Shown here: positions 1 to 7,984 of the stretch, one piece after another | Numbering within the stretch: position 1 is the first letter of the stretch | Layout: each line of letters opens with the position of its first letter | Origin: Acidimicrobiia bacterium | Lineage (GTDB): Bacteria > Actinomycetota > Acidimicrobiia > Spongiisociales > ZC4RG35 | Length of the DNA: 45,235 nucleotides | Direction: 5' to 3' | Assembly: GCA_012270885.1 (NCBI GenBank) | Contig: JAAXHN010000035.1 | Span: forward strand, 1-45,235 | Position numbers and translations under genes: made by a program | Notes under the pieces: model-generated | The model's input: the letters and a program-made list of their open reading frames with translations, nothing else | What the model was told of the DNA's origin: nothing | Database searches by the model: none

Positions 1-374
1 CCTCCACGATCTGGGGGGAAGCCCAGACATAACATCAGCACTCATTGAGGCCTCCTGGATAGGTGACTAAGCACCACCAATTCCAGCGAGGCCTCAACCC
101 CTAACCAAGGACCTCAACCTCCCCCCTCCCCACAAAAACGCGAAGCCTCACCTTTCATAACGCCGACCGGAACATCTCTCTACCAAAGACTCATCACGAT
201 CCATTCCTTGTCGTTCAGCTCTCCAGTTTTACCACTTGCGCATTGCCGACCTGGGCGGGACGACTCGGGACACAGGTAAGGACGACAATCCGGCAGTGCT
301 GTCCGGCCAATCTGTGTTGGGCTACTCTTCGCTGACGATGCACGATTCGACACCCAAGAGACTCAGTTTCTGAA
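1..374. other. Left-edge non-coding stretch
   Basis: No convincing gene is seen before the helicase start at 375. The only open frame, on the minus strand at 215-415, is short, overlaps the helicase start and resembles nothing. The stretch is visibly less GC-rich than the housekeeping part of the window. No clear promoter or Shine-Dalgarno is visible ahead of the ATG at 375, so the helicase may be leaderless or poorly expressed. Confidence 0.5.
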
Positions 375-2132
375 ATGCCCGAAACCCCCAAAGACCTGCA
401 GCTGATCAGGGCCAAGTACCCAGGGTCTTGTCAGTCCTGTGAACGGTCACTCAGCAAGAAGTGGAGGGTGTACTGGTCGCGGTCTGAACGGAAGATTTGG
501 TGTTATCACTGCGGGCGGCCCGAGAAAAGTACCGATCTACCTCCCGGGAAACGGCCACCACTCCCCAAACCTTCCCGGGTGACCACGAGACGGAAAACCA
601 AAGAGCCCGGGCCAAACCAAGAGAGGTGGGAACAACTCTGTGGCTACCTAGGGGATTGCGTTAGAGCAGAGGCCGCCGACACACTGGCGGAACTCCGCCT
701 ACGTAACGACGAATGGTTTCTTCATCTGGGCGTAACCGAGCTGCTTGTCACCGGAAAGGCTGACTCCGTCCCCATACCCAAGGAACTCGCCCGACTCGCC
801 CGCCGCCGACAGCAACCGGATCCCCCGATGTCGGTCCTTTACGGTTGGCCTACGCTGGTCGCTCCTGACACGAAAAACCGACTTAGGGTTGCGCCCTTGT
901 TTGTCCTGCAAGTTGAGGTGGATACCCAAAAAGGGGAACTGCTGGCCGATTCCGAACCGGAGTTCAATGTGGGTGTCACCGCGGGTCAACTATTCAATCC
1001 CTCGGTTTATGAAGAAATAAGAAACATTGTGGGAGACGGCGTGCCATTCGGAGACCGCCCTTCTTTAATGATTCTCGCTGCCAGGATCAGTGATGCGCTT
1101 CCAGTTGAGATCTGCTCCGAGTTGGACCCTGACAAGCTGCAACCGCGCCTAGGTAGGCATCCGGGAATGTACAACGCGGCTATCTGTATTGCCTCCGAGA
1201 ACTCGCTCCACTACGTTGTCTCCTTGCTGAAGGAACTTGAGAGCCTGGCAAAACGCACCGACTGGAAAGACACGGCCGCGGCCTGCTTGCTCGGCATGAG
1301 TGGCCGGCGCTCAGCGGGTAAGAGACTCTCCACCCAGCCGCTCGCCGCTCCTCTGGTGACCAACCATTCGCAAGAGACGGCTCTTGAGCCCATGAGAACC
1401 CAACCTCTTACCGTGATAAAGGGACCGCCTGGCACGGGGAAAACCCAGTTGGTGGCCAATGCGGTGAGCAATGCCTGGCTTGATCGGGAGACAATCCTGG
1501 TCACATCAACCAACAACACCGCTGTGGACGTGGCTGTAGATCGCACCAACCGCGATATATGCCGAGGGGTGCTGTTCCGCACCGGGAAAAGAGAGGTGCG
1601 CGAGAACCTCAAGGAAACCGTTTTGGAGGCGACTGCGGAGGCTGGTCTGGTGCGGTTTTCTGAGAAGAGGGCCAAGCGGCGCCTCGCCCGGGCACATGCT
1701 CAACGCTCTGTCCTCCTGGAGAACCTGGAACGACAGACAAGGATCCGCAAGGACTTACTCGAAGTGGTCGAACACTTGGAGAAGATCGCCCTTGCCATTT
1801 GGGGACGTTCTCGATCTCCTGAAATCCTGCTTAGTCTCCACGTTCTTGCTCACCGGGCAGACCGTCTCCAGAAGGTGTGGTTTTTCCGTCGCCGACGTAC
1901 CAGGCGCTTGCTCCGGAAGATCGGTTCTACCAATGCGGAGGTCACTTTGAACAAGGTGAAGTCCTGGGTTACCTACGAAGCTAAACGTCTGCGGCTGATG
2001 AGGAAGTTGGACCTATTGGCGGTGACATCGGCTGTCCCGAAGAAGCAGTTAGAAGGGTCGACACAGTGTGGGCCGAAGCGAGCCGGGAAGCGGTCCAAGC
2101 CGTTGTGGCATCAAAGTTGCGCCCTGAAGTGA
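375..2132 (+). CDS. SF1 (UPF1/DNA2-like) helicase, N-terminal half, broken by a frameshift
   Basis: This is the N-terminal half of a superfamily-1 helicase of the AAA_11/AAA_12 (UPF1/DNA2-like) type. Residues 19-46 hold a four-cysteine knuckle (CQSC ... CYHC), probably a zinc finger. A region of about 300 residues of unknown fold follows. The Walker A motif GPPGTGKT lies at 350-357, followed by the Ia-like stretch ILVTSTNNTAVDVAV. The frame should continue into the entry at 2066-3487, which carries Walker B and the later motifs; instead it runs out of frame and stops at 2132. The natural join is near 2036-2045, where '..LLAVTSAVP' would lead into '..EEAVRRVDTVWAEA' after restoring one base. 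No slippery heptamer is visible, so I infer a one-base deletion or a sequencing error. Without motif II this half cannot hydrolyse ATP. Confidence 0.8.
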   Translation: MPETPKDLQLIRAKYPGSCQSCERSLSKKWRVYWSRSERKIWCYHCGRPEKSTDLPPGKRPPLPKPSRVTTRRKTKEPGPNQERWEQLCGYLGDCVRAEAADTLAELRLRNDEWFLHLGVTELLVTGKADSVPIPKELARLARRRQQPDPPMSVLYGWPTLVAPDTKNRLRVAPLFVLQVEVDTQKGELLADSEPEFNVGVTAGQLFNPSVYEEIRNIVGDGVPFGDRPSLMILAARISDALPVEICSELDPDKLQPRLGRHPGMYNAAICIASENSLHYVVSLLKELESLAKRTDWKDTAAACLLGMSGRRSAGKRLSTQPLAAPLVTNHSQETALEPMRTQPLTVIKGPPGTGKTQLVANAVSNAWLDRETILVTSTNNTAVDVAVDRTNRDICRGVLFRTGKREVRENLKETVLEATAEAGLVRFSEKRAKRRLARAHAQRSVLLENLERQTRIRKDLLEVVEHLEKIALAIWGRSRSPEILLSLHVLAHRADRLQKVWFFRRRRTRRLLRKIGSTNAEVTLNKVKSWVTYEAKRLRLMRKLDLLAVTSAVPKKQLEGSTQCGPKRAGKRSKPLWHQSCALK

Positions 2133-3487
2133 CGAACCTCCTTCGTGGAGTAGCCAGCAGGTCCAAGGTGTTCAAGCGCGGCATCCGAGATGTGATGAAA
2201 CACGCCTCCGGCTGGGCATGCACCGCCCTGTCAATGGGCCAAAACTTCACGCTGAAACCGGGCTTGTTTGATCTCGTCGTCATCGACGAAGCCAGCCAGT
2301 GCTCACTGGCCCAAGCATTGCCCCTAGCCTACCGGGCCAAACGACTCGCGGTCGTGGGCGATCCCAACCAGTTGACCCCGATCGACAACCTGCTTCCGAA
2401 GGTTCACGACAGAATAGCCGATCACGCCGGGCTGGATACAGAAGAACTCGACCGACAAGGCATACACCACCGCAAGGGATCGGCCTACCTGGCCTTCGAG
2501 CACCAAGCACGGCGGCTGGATCAACTACAGCCCATCCTTTTGAACGAGCACTACCGATGCCTACCGGAGATCGCCCGATGGTTCAACCGCGAGTTCTACG
2601 ACGATCAGCTCACGGTGCTGACCAACCTGGAGCGCCACACCGGCGCTGGATTGACACCAAACGGGAGGCAGGCGGCTGTCTTGTGGAAAGCCGTCGAGGG
2701 GCGCGCCACCAAGGGCCCACGGGGCAGTTGGGTGAATCAAGAGGAAGCAAAGCAAGCCGTGCAGGAGGCAACCAGATATGTGTCACGCGGGAACCTTACA
2801 GTTGGGGTGGTCACACCCTTCAGGGAGCAGGTACAACTCGTCAAGCGGCTGGCCGGTCGGCACCTCAAGAGGTCCATGGAGAACGACCAGTTCAGATGCG
2901 GAACGGCGCACGGATTCCAAGGCGACGAGCGCGACGTGATGATTTTCTCGACGGTTGTAGCACCCGGCATCGGATCCTATGCCGCCGACTGGATAGAGAG
3001 AGAACGGAACCTACTGAACGTCGCCGCCAGCCGCGCCCGCGCATTGCTGATCGTGTTGGGACACCCGGACATAGAACAGTTCGGGAGCTCAACACTGGTA
3101 TCGTTGCGTCGCTACGCCATTGAAGAACTCAACACAGACCGGAGGGTCGACCTTGAGGGCCTACACAGAACCGACAGCAGACCGGAGCAACTGCTGTTGG
3201 ATGCTATGAGGAAAGCAAGGCTCGACCCGGTAGCCAAACTCAACCACTCGGGCTACGAACTTGACTTCGCCATTTTTGATCAGGATGTCCATTTGAACAT
3301 CGAAGTAGACGGAGACCAACATCTCGACGCTAGAGGCCAGCAGCGGCGCCAGGACATCACCCGAGATCGGGTGCTGACCCGCGCCGGTTGGAAAGTCATA
3401 CGAATCTCTGCATGGCGATGTGTCTGGGATACCGACGGCGCCGTGCAAACAATAAAAGAGGCTCTGCAGGAATATGCGATTGATTAG
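2066..3487 (+). CDS. SF1 helicase C-terminal half with Vsr/DUF559-like nuclease domain
   Basis: This continues the helicase begun at 375. The frame is open from about 1985, and GTG 2066 is only the first start codon, so it is probably not an independent gene. Visible motifs are Walker B VVIDEAS (71-77), motif III VVGDPNQLTP (96-105), motif V GTAHGFQGDERD (279-290) and motif VI LLNVAASRAR (316-325). After about residue 370 comes a PD-(D/E)xK nuclease fold resembling Vsr/DUF559 endonucleases, with ELDFAI (398-403), IEVDGDQH (412-419) and a downstream GWKVIRISAW. The architecture is therefore zinc knuckle, SF1 helicase, nuclease. This combination is common in phage-defence and DNA-processing proteins. 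A PLD-family gene follows after about 200 bp on the same strand. Function as defence is inference. The split makes the whole 375-3487 locus a probable pseudogene unless the frameshift is artefactual. Confidence 0.8.
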   Translation: MWAEASREAVQAVVASKLRPEVTNLLRGVASRSKVFKRGIRDVMKHASGWACTALSMGQNFTLKPGLFDLVVIDEASQCSLAQALPLAYRAKRLAVVGDPNQLTPIDNLLPKVHDRIADHAGLDTEELDRQGIHHRKGSAYLAFEHQARRLDQLQPILLNEHYRCLPEIARWFNREFYDDQLTVLTNLERHTGAGLTPNGRQAAVLWKAVEGRATKGPRGSWVNQEEAKQAVQEATRYVSRGNLTVGVVTPFREQVQLVKRLAGRHLKRSMENDQFRCGTAHGFQGDERDVMIFSTVVAPGIGSYAADWIERERNLLNVAASRARALLIVLGHPDIEQFGSSTLVSLRRYAIEELNTDRRVDLEGLHRTDSRPEQLLLDAMRKARLDPVAKLNHSGYELDFAIFDQDVHLNIEVDGDQHLDARGQQRRQDITRDRVLTRAGWKVIRISAWRCVWDTDGAVQTIKEALQEYAID

Positions 3488-3693
3488 GTCTTGTCGCAAA
3501 CCGAGGGCCGCCCAATACCCACTTCCCCAAACACAGTACCTCGCCGCGACGCCATATTGTAGACAGCCCTCAGAGCCTGACGGTAGTGCGCTGTTCCAAC
3601 CCGTGCAGGGTGGGAGGGAAGGAGACCTGACGGTGGCCCGCTGTAATATGGAGTCGGTGATGAGTATCGACACTGCTAGGCGGGAGGCGAGGG

Positions 3694-4368
3694 TTGGTTG
3701 AATTCCTTACGACTACCGGGGTGTCCCACCACCTTGAGGAGTTGATAAAACAGAGCAACGAACGCCTGGTGCTTATCAGCCCCTTCCTACGCCTCAGCAC
3801 GCGGATGCGAGAACTTCTCGAAGACAAGAACAGGATGAAGATTGATATCCGTGTTGTCTACGGAAAAAGCGAACTGAGGCCTGATGAAAACAATTGGCTG
3901 GAGAGCATGACATCGATCAGGACGAGCTTCTGCTCTAACTTGCACGCCAAGTGCTACATGAGCGAACAAGCGGCATTGCTCACATCCATGAACCTATACG
4001 AGTTTTCTCAAGTCAACAATCACGAGATGGGCGTGCTGGTCGACAGGAGTCAATCGGAGGATCTCTACAGGAAGATCTACGACGAGGCGATGCGCATTAT
4101 CCGTTTAAGCGACGAGATTCGGGTCAAGGTTGCCCGGGTACCGAAAGAGCCCGTCGGGCATGCCCCACCCGACACGACCCCCACCTGTCCGAAGTGCAAC
4201 AAGATAATGGTGACTCGCACAGCCAAAAAAGGGGACAAGAAGGGCGAAACCTTTTGGGGGTGCAGCACCTACCCCACGTGCTGGGGCACGAGGCCTCACG
4301 AAGCTGCTCCGGTTGCCCCAAAACCCCCGCGGCGACGGCGATCCCGCTCCCGTCGGAATCGTTCTTAG
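3694..4368 (+). CDS. Phospholipase D-like protein with topoisomerase-type zinc finger
   Basis: A 224-residue protein of the PLD superfamily, possibly a nuclease. A single HKD-like motif, HAKCYMSE...TSMN, lies near residues 87-103; the canonical Asp is Glu and the usual GS is TS. The stretch after it, NLYEFSQVNNHEMGV, is typical of PLD-like proteins linked to DNA metabolism. Residues about 162-193 form a C4 zinc ribbon of the topoisomerase I type (CPKC ... CSTYPTC), which suggests nucleic-acid binding. The tail is very basic, rich in Arg and Pro. One HKD per chain implies a dimeric active site. The start is TTG 3694, supported by GGGAGG upstream and an in-frame stop at 3661. It lies 206 bp after the helicase-nuclease and probably works with it. 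Confidence 0.75.
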   Translation: MVEFLTTTGVSHHLEELIKQSNERLVLISPFLRLSTRMRELLEDKNRMKIDIRVVYGKSELRPDENNWLESMTSIRTSFCSNLHAKCYMSEQAALLTSMNLYEFSQVNNHEMGVLVDRSQSEDLYRKIYDEAMRIIRLSDEIRVKVARVPKEPVGHAPPDTTPTCPKCNKIMVTRTAKKGDKKGETFWGCSTYPTCWGTRPHEAAPVAPKPPRRRRSRSRRNRS

Positions 4369-4543
4369 CGAGCATGACCGAGTTCGGGGGTCTCGCACCC
4401 AAAATGCAGGACTCCTCAGCCCGCAGGTTTGAACACAAAAGCCAGATGTCTAACCAGAAGCCCTAGCGTCTTGCTTCCCTACCCAAGGTCGTATCGGTTG
4501 CGGGCATGGTTACTCTGGAAATCTAACCGAGGAAGGAGATGCC

Positions 4544-4960
4544 ATGAAGCAATCGGAGAATATCACCATCAGTGCTTCCCCGGAAAGAGTTTGGAGGGCT
4601 TTGACCGATCTGGAGGATCGGGTCAGATGGAATAACCGTCTGCACGAGATGTCGGTGATAGGTGGTGGTGAGTTGGCGCTGGGGAGCCGGATGCGGATAA
4701 AGGTGGACAGAAGCAGATTCAAGGTAACCGTCACGGAGTTCAGCCCCCCGTCCCGAATGGTCTCGGGAGCCAAGAACCCTGTGATGAGCTACTTCCACGC
4801 TTACCACATCTCCGAGGTGTCCGAAGGGGTCACGGAGTTGACCCTGACCGGCAGCATGGGAGGTCCGCTCGGCGCGGTGATGGGCCTCTTCTCCAAGAAC
4901 CGCATGCAGCAGGACCTTCGGGACGAATTGGCGCCCATCAAAGACGCCGCCGAAGCGTAG
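4544..4960 (+). CDS. SRPBCC (START/polyketide cyclase-like) family protein
   Basis: A 138-residue SRPBCC-fold protein. The opening ENITISASPERVWRALTD is the hallmark first strand and helix of this family, and the C-terminal helix RMQQDLRDELAPIKDAA closes the hydrophobic pocket. Members bind small hydrophobic ligands or act as cyclases or toxins; the ligand here cannot be read from the sequence. The start at ATG 4544 is set by a strong AGGAAGGAG just upstream. It is transcribed alone after the PLD gene (175 bp gap) and before a gene-poor stretch. Confidence 0.8.
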   Translation: MKQSENITISASPERVWRALTDLEDRVRWNNRLHEMSVIGGGELALGSRMRIKVDRSRFKVTVTEFSPPSRMVSGAKNPVMSYFHAYHISEVSEGVTELTLTGSMGGPLGAVMGLFSKNRMQQDLRDELAPIKDAAEA

Positions 4961-5306
4961 CAGCCTGGATGATGCTGGATTACGCCTCCCACCAACTGGA
5001 CGAGGAGCAGCTGACGGACCTGGTGGGGAAGCGCCTCTACCATTTGGTATAGGGCCTCAACATGGGGAATTGCGGTGATCGACCCTGGGTCTTCGCTGAT
5101 CGCCATCCGATCTAGCCGAAGCGGACAATGCCGCGCTCTATGCTCCCGACACTTGGCCCGGCATCCCCAGGCTTGTCATGTGTAACGCGGGAAGTCAGCG
5201 GTCGGATGTCGGGTAGGTGAGGATGCGTGTTCGGGTCTCTGCGGTAGGGATGTCGCCACCACCCGGATGCTGAGACAGGCCTCCATACCAGATGGATCGA
5301 ACCGGG
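4961..5306. other. Gene-poor stretch between SRPBCC gene and propeller remnant
   Basis: No complete gene is recognised. A 27-codon plus-strand frame (4970-5053, starting ATGATGCTGGAT) is too short to support. The stretch adjoins a truncated beta-propeller fragment, so it may contain further eroded sequence. Confidence 0.4.
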
Positions 5307-5459
5307 CTATTTGTTGAGTTGTCTTCGATCGGAGCCGTCGACGTTCACGACCCAGATACCCTTCGAAGAATACGACGGTCCGCCACTATAGGTGATGCGG
5401 GCACCGTCCGGTGACCAAGCCGGAGCATAGGAGAACCTACTGGTTTCCGTTCCCGCCAT
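5307..5459 (-). pseudogene. Remnant of a TolB/PD40-type beta-propeller protein
   Basis: Reading the minus strand from an ATG at 5459 gives 50 residues ending in TAG at 5307. They contain a full PD40 (WD40-like, TolB family) signature: SYAPAWSPDGARITY, then GIWVVNVDGSDRRQLN. This matches a single blade of a propeller that normally has six or more blades, so the gene is a 3' fragment. It overlaps the last codons of the SLH-CAP gene in another frame; the two lie on the same strand. I infer that recombination joined the SLH-CAP gene to the tail of a former propeller gene. It is probably not functional. Confidence 0.6.
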
Positions 5460-7443
5460 CGATAAGGCATGTGGCGTACTGGTAGGGGGTTTGAGCCGTG
5501 CCGCCCAAGCTCACGTTGGTGACGGTGATTTTGTAGCAATCGAGTTCAGAGAAGGTTGGTACCTCACCGGAGTTCTTGTCGCCGTACACCGCCCACACCA
5601 CAGCCGGACCTCCGTAATTAGAGTTCCTGTCGATGACCTCGACCGGTATGGGCCCCTGGTTGTTTGAGACCGTGACAGTCGCTTCGCTGAAGTCCGCCCC
5701 CGGTAGCTGGAACGACCAGCGGCCCCATACGACTTCTGCCGGTACGTAGCCGGCGGGAGGCCACGCTACAAAACCACGTTGCTCTCGTATATCGACTTGG
5801 CGCCGTGCTTCTCCCAACACGTATAAAGCGTTTGTGGCGTAGGAGGGAATGTTGCCGGTACCGATCACTCCCAGCGGCGGGTACAGGATCCAGCGACGAT
5901 GGCCAACAGGATAGTTGGCGCCGCCGCTGTCTCGCATGTAAAAGTCGATACCGTCGGTCCCCATCTTTCCTAGGGCGAGGTTGCTTTTCGCGGCGCCTGA
6001 CCGGCCGGTTCCGGTGTAGCAAATCCAGTCGCTTCCCGGTCTGTGTGACAGGGCTCTCTGAGCTGACATCATTAGTGCGGCATGTTGGGCGGCCGTTGTG
6101 TAATCCGGTCGTTCGGTGACGGTGTAAAGGCCTGCCATCTGCCGGTACCAGTTGACCCGTTGCACCACGCTGTCCCGGAAAGCCTGGCTGGTGGTCCCCG
6201 CCTCGCAGGAGGCGACGCTGCCTGTGAACTCGATGTCGGGTTTTTCTCTTTGGAACTCCGTCAGATAGGCGTCTACGACCGCGTCCCGGTCCCAGGTGTC
6301 CAAACCCGGACCGGGATGGCAGCCGCCATGTTCGAGAGTCCTCACCAACAGTCCGGAGGGCAGGTTCGGGTTGTCCTCGACATCATGTGCTACCCCCTCC
6401 GCTATTCGCACCACGACCGTGCCTTCGGCTGCTGGGACGATTGTCATTTCATAGTCGGATCCGGAACCGGTCAGACCGGTGGCCTTACCATTGACCACGT
6501 CCACACCGCCTATACCGAAGCCGGTCACCGCCCGAGCAAAGGAGACCGCCACGTTGAAGGAACCGGTCACCGCCCGCGACGTGGCTGAGTCGATCGTCAC
6601 AGAAAACGGATCACCAGCAGGGGCCATCCCACCCGTCGTTGTAGTGGTGTCCGCAGGTGCGTCACCATTCTCTTTGGTGGTATCCGGAAGTGGGTCACCA
6701 TTCTCTTTGGTGGTATCCAGAAGTGGGTCACCATTCTCTTTGGTGGTATCCGGAAGTGGGTCACCGTATTCGGCGCGGTATAGGAATGTGGCCATCTGCC
6801 CTCGGGTTGTGTCGTCGCCGGGACAAAACCTGGACCCGTCACCGCATCCCTTGGTAATCCCCGACCCCGCCAGGCGAGCCACCTCCTCCGCATACCACGT
6901 GTCAGCAGGCACATCCACGAAACCAGGGTCCGGGGCAGCAGGAAGTACATAGGCGCGGGAGATGAACGCCGCCATCTGAGCACGGGTCACATGATCATCA
7001 GGACAAAACACAGATCCGTCACCACATCCCCTGGTTACCCCCAACTCGGCCATCCGCTCGATGAACGGCGCATGAAAACCATCCGCGTCCACATCCTCGA
7101 ACCTCGACCCGGAAACCGACGGTGGGTCCTCATAGTCAAGAATCCGGACCACCCACACCGCCATCGTCTTGCGATCGATGGCCTCGTCGGGGCAGAACCC
7201 GGCTACACAACCCGTCCCGTCGAACACTCCGGCTTGCTCCAGTTCAATGACCGGGGTCGTGTAATAGACACCATCGGGCACATCATCAAAGCCGGCCGAC
7301 TGGGCCCCCGCCGGAGACCCCACCATGGCCAACACCAACACCACCACCAAAACCCACGAACCGCCACGGCGGGGGCTCTCCCCTTGCCCGCAAGAAGGCC
7401 CCGAGATGACACCCCCCCGGCCGGGCACTCGCAATGGCTTCAT
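5437..7443 (-). CDS. Secreted SLH-domain protein with Ig-like and CAP domains
   Basis: The chosen start is ATG 7443 (668 residues), because GAAGGGAC sits just upstream and a signal peptide follows (hydrophobic WVLVVVLVLAMVG, cleavage near AGA-QS). An extra 16 codons are possible. Three S-layer-homology repeats follow, each with a C.xGFCPD/GCGDGSxFCP..xxTRxQMA signature, which would bind the protein to the cell wall. Next come an 11-residue repeat linker (GDPLPDTTKEN, see repeat entry), a bacterial Ig-like domain (SGSFNVAVSFARAVTGFGI ... VVVRIAEGVAHDVEDN) and a C-terminal CAP/SCP domain (VNWYRQMAGL ... AAQHAALMMSAQRALSH ... GHRRWILYPP). CAP domains act in extracellular binding or proteolysis; the role here is unknown. 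The gene stands alone and faces away from the acyl-CoA ligase. Confidence 0.85.
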   Translation of the reverse strand: MKPLRVPGRGGVISGPSCGQGESPRRGGSWVLVVVLVLAMVGSPAGAQSAGFDDVPDGVYYTTPVIELEQAGVFDGTGCVAGFCPDEAIDRKTMAVWVVRILDYEDPPSVSGSRFEDVDADGFHAPFIERMAELGVTRGCGDGSVFCPDDHVTRAQMAAFISRAYVLPAAPDPGFVDVPADTWYAEEVARLAGSGITKGCGDGSRFCPGDDTTRGQMATFLYRAEYGDPLPDTTKENGDPLLDTTKENGDPLPDTTKENGDAPADTTTTTGGMAPAGDPFSVTIDSATSRAVTGSFNVAVSFARAVTGFGIGGVDVVNGKATGLTGSGSDYEMTIVPAAEGTVVVRIAEGVAHDVEDNPNLPSGLLVRTLEHGGCHPGPGLDTWDRDAVVDAYLTEFQREKPDIEFTGSVASCEAGTTSQAFRDSVVQRVNWYRQMAGLYTVTERPDYTTAAQHAALMMSAQRALSHRPGSDWICYTGTGRSGAAKSNLALGKMGTDGIDFYMRDSGGANYPVGHRRWILYPPLGVIGTGNIPSYATNALYVLGEARRQVDIREQRGFVAWPPAGYVPAEVVWGRWSFQLPGADFSEATVTVSNNQGPIPVEVIDRNSNYGGPAVVWAVYGDKNSGEVPTFSELDCYKITVTNVSLGGTAQTPYQYATCLIDGGNGNQ
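6661..6771 (-). repeat. 33-bp tandem repeat inside the SLH-CAP gene
   Basis: Three head-to-tail 33-bp copies lie at 6661-6693, 6694-6726 and 6727-6759, with one base difference (6719), followed by a partial copy to about 6771. They encode the 11-residue linker unit GDPLPDTTKEN between the SLH repeats and the Ig-like domain. The near-identity of the copies implies recent expansion, so copy number may differ between strains and change the reach of the surface domain. Confidence 0.9.
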
Positions 7444-7984
7444 ACCAAAAGTCCCTTCAGATTCACACCAAACCGATAACCGATCCGACAATAATAGGGT
7501 CCGTTGATTTTGAGCGGTTGCTCAGGCACGTCGTACAGGATCACGTCCCGGCGCAGTTTCCAGTCTTTTGGAACCGGGTCCTTATCATGAGTCAACTTGA
7601 TGGGAAAGGGACGATTGCAGTACAGCCCGGAGACTGTCTCGTCGGCCACATATCGGTCGGCAAAGGGCGATTGTTCGACTCGAAACCAACTCAATCGGAC
7701 AGTATCGAACAACTTGCCATTAAGTGCTTGCCACCGGTCATCTTCGCCTTCACCTGAATAAGCGATTCATAGTAACATAGTAACAACGTAAAGCCACAGA
7801 TGGGAGACCATCAGCTGAGCAAGCGCTCCGAACTCTTACCGATAGCAACTGGCAGCCTCTCTCCCCTAGCCTTGATTCCGTAGGTCGGTTGATCATCGGA
7901 GAGAAGATGCCTCAGTAATCGTACGCAATCGAGACCTCGGTCAAGCCGCTCGGGAGGCTACTCCCCTGCGTTAGCCTATGAGCT
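7444..7984. other. Divergent intergenic region between SLH-CAP and acyl-CoA ligase
   Basis: About 540 bp with no convincing gene. It must hold the promoters of two divergent genes. Overlapping open frames occur on both strands (7434-7757 plus, 7440-7712 minus) but resemble nothing, and both reach into the SLH-CAP gene start. The region is AT-richer than its surroundings. TAGCCT at 7972-7977, seven bases before the ligase ATG, could be a -10 for a leaderless transcript; no good -35 is seen. Confidence 0.4.

Noticed and set aside
215-415. 66-residue minus-strand open frame
   Set aside because: Overlaps the helicase start and resembles no family; a shadow frame.
2036-2045. Programmed -1 frameshifting in the helicase
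   Set aside because: No X XXY YYZ heptamer is present around the break, so loss of a base or an error is more likely.
4970-5053. 27-codon plus-strand frame after the SRPBCC gene
   Set aside because: Too short, no ribosome-binding site and no recognisable family.
7440-7712. 90-residue minus-strand frame in the SLH-CAP/ligase gap
   Set aside because: Reaches into the SLH-CAP gene start and shows no family; plausibly chance.
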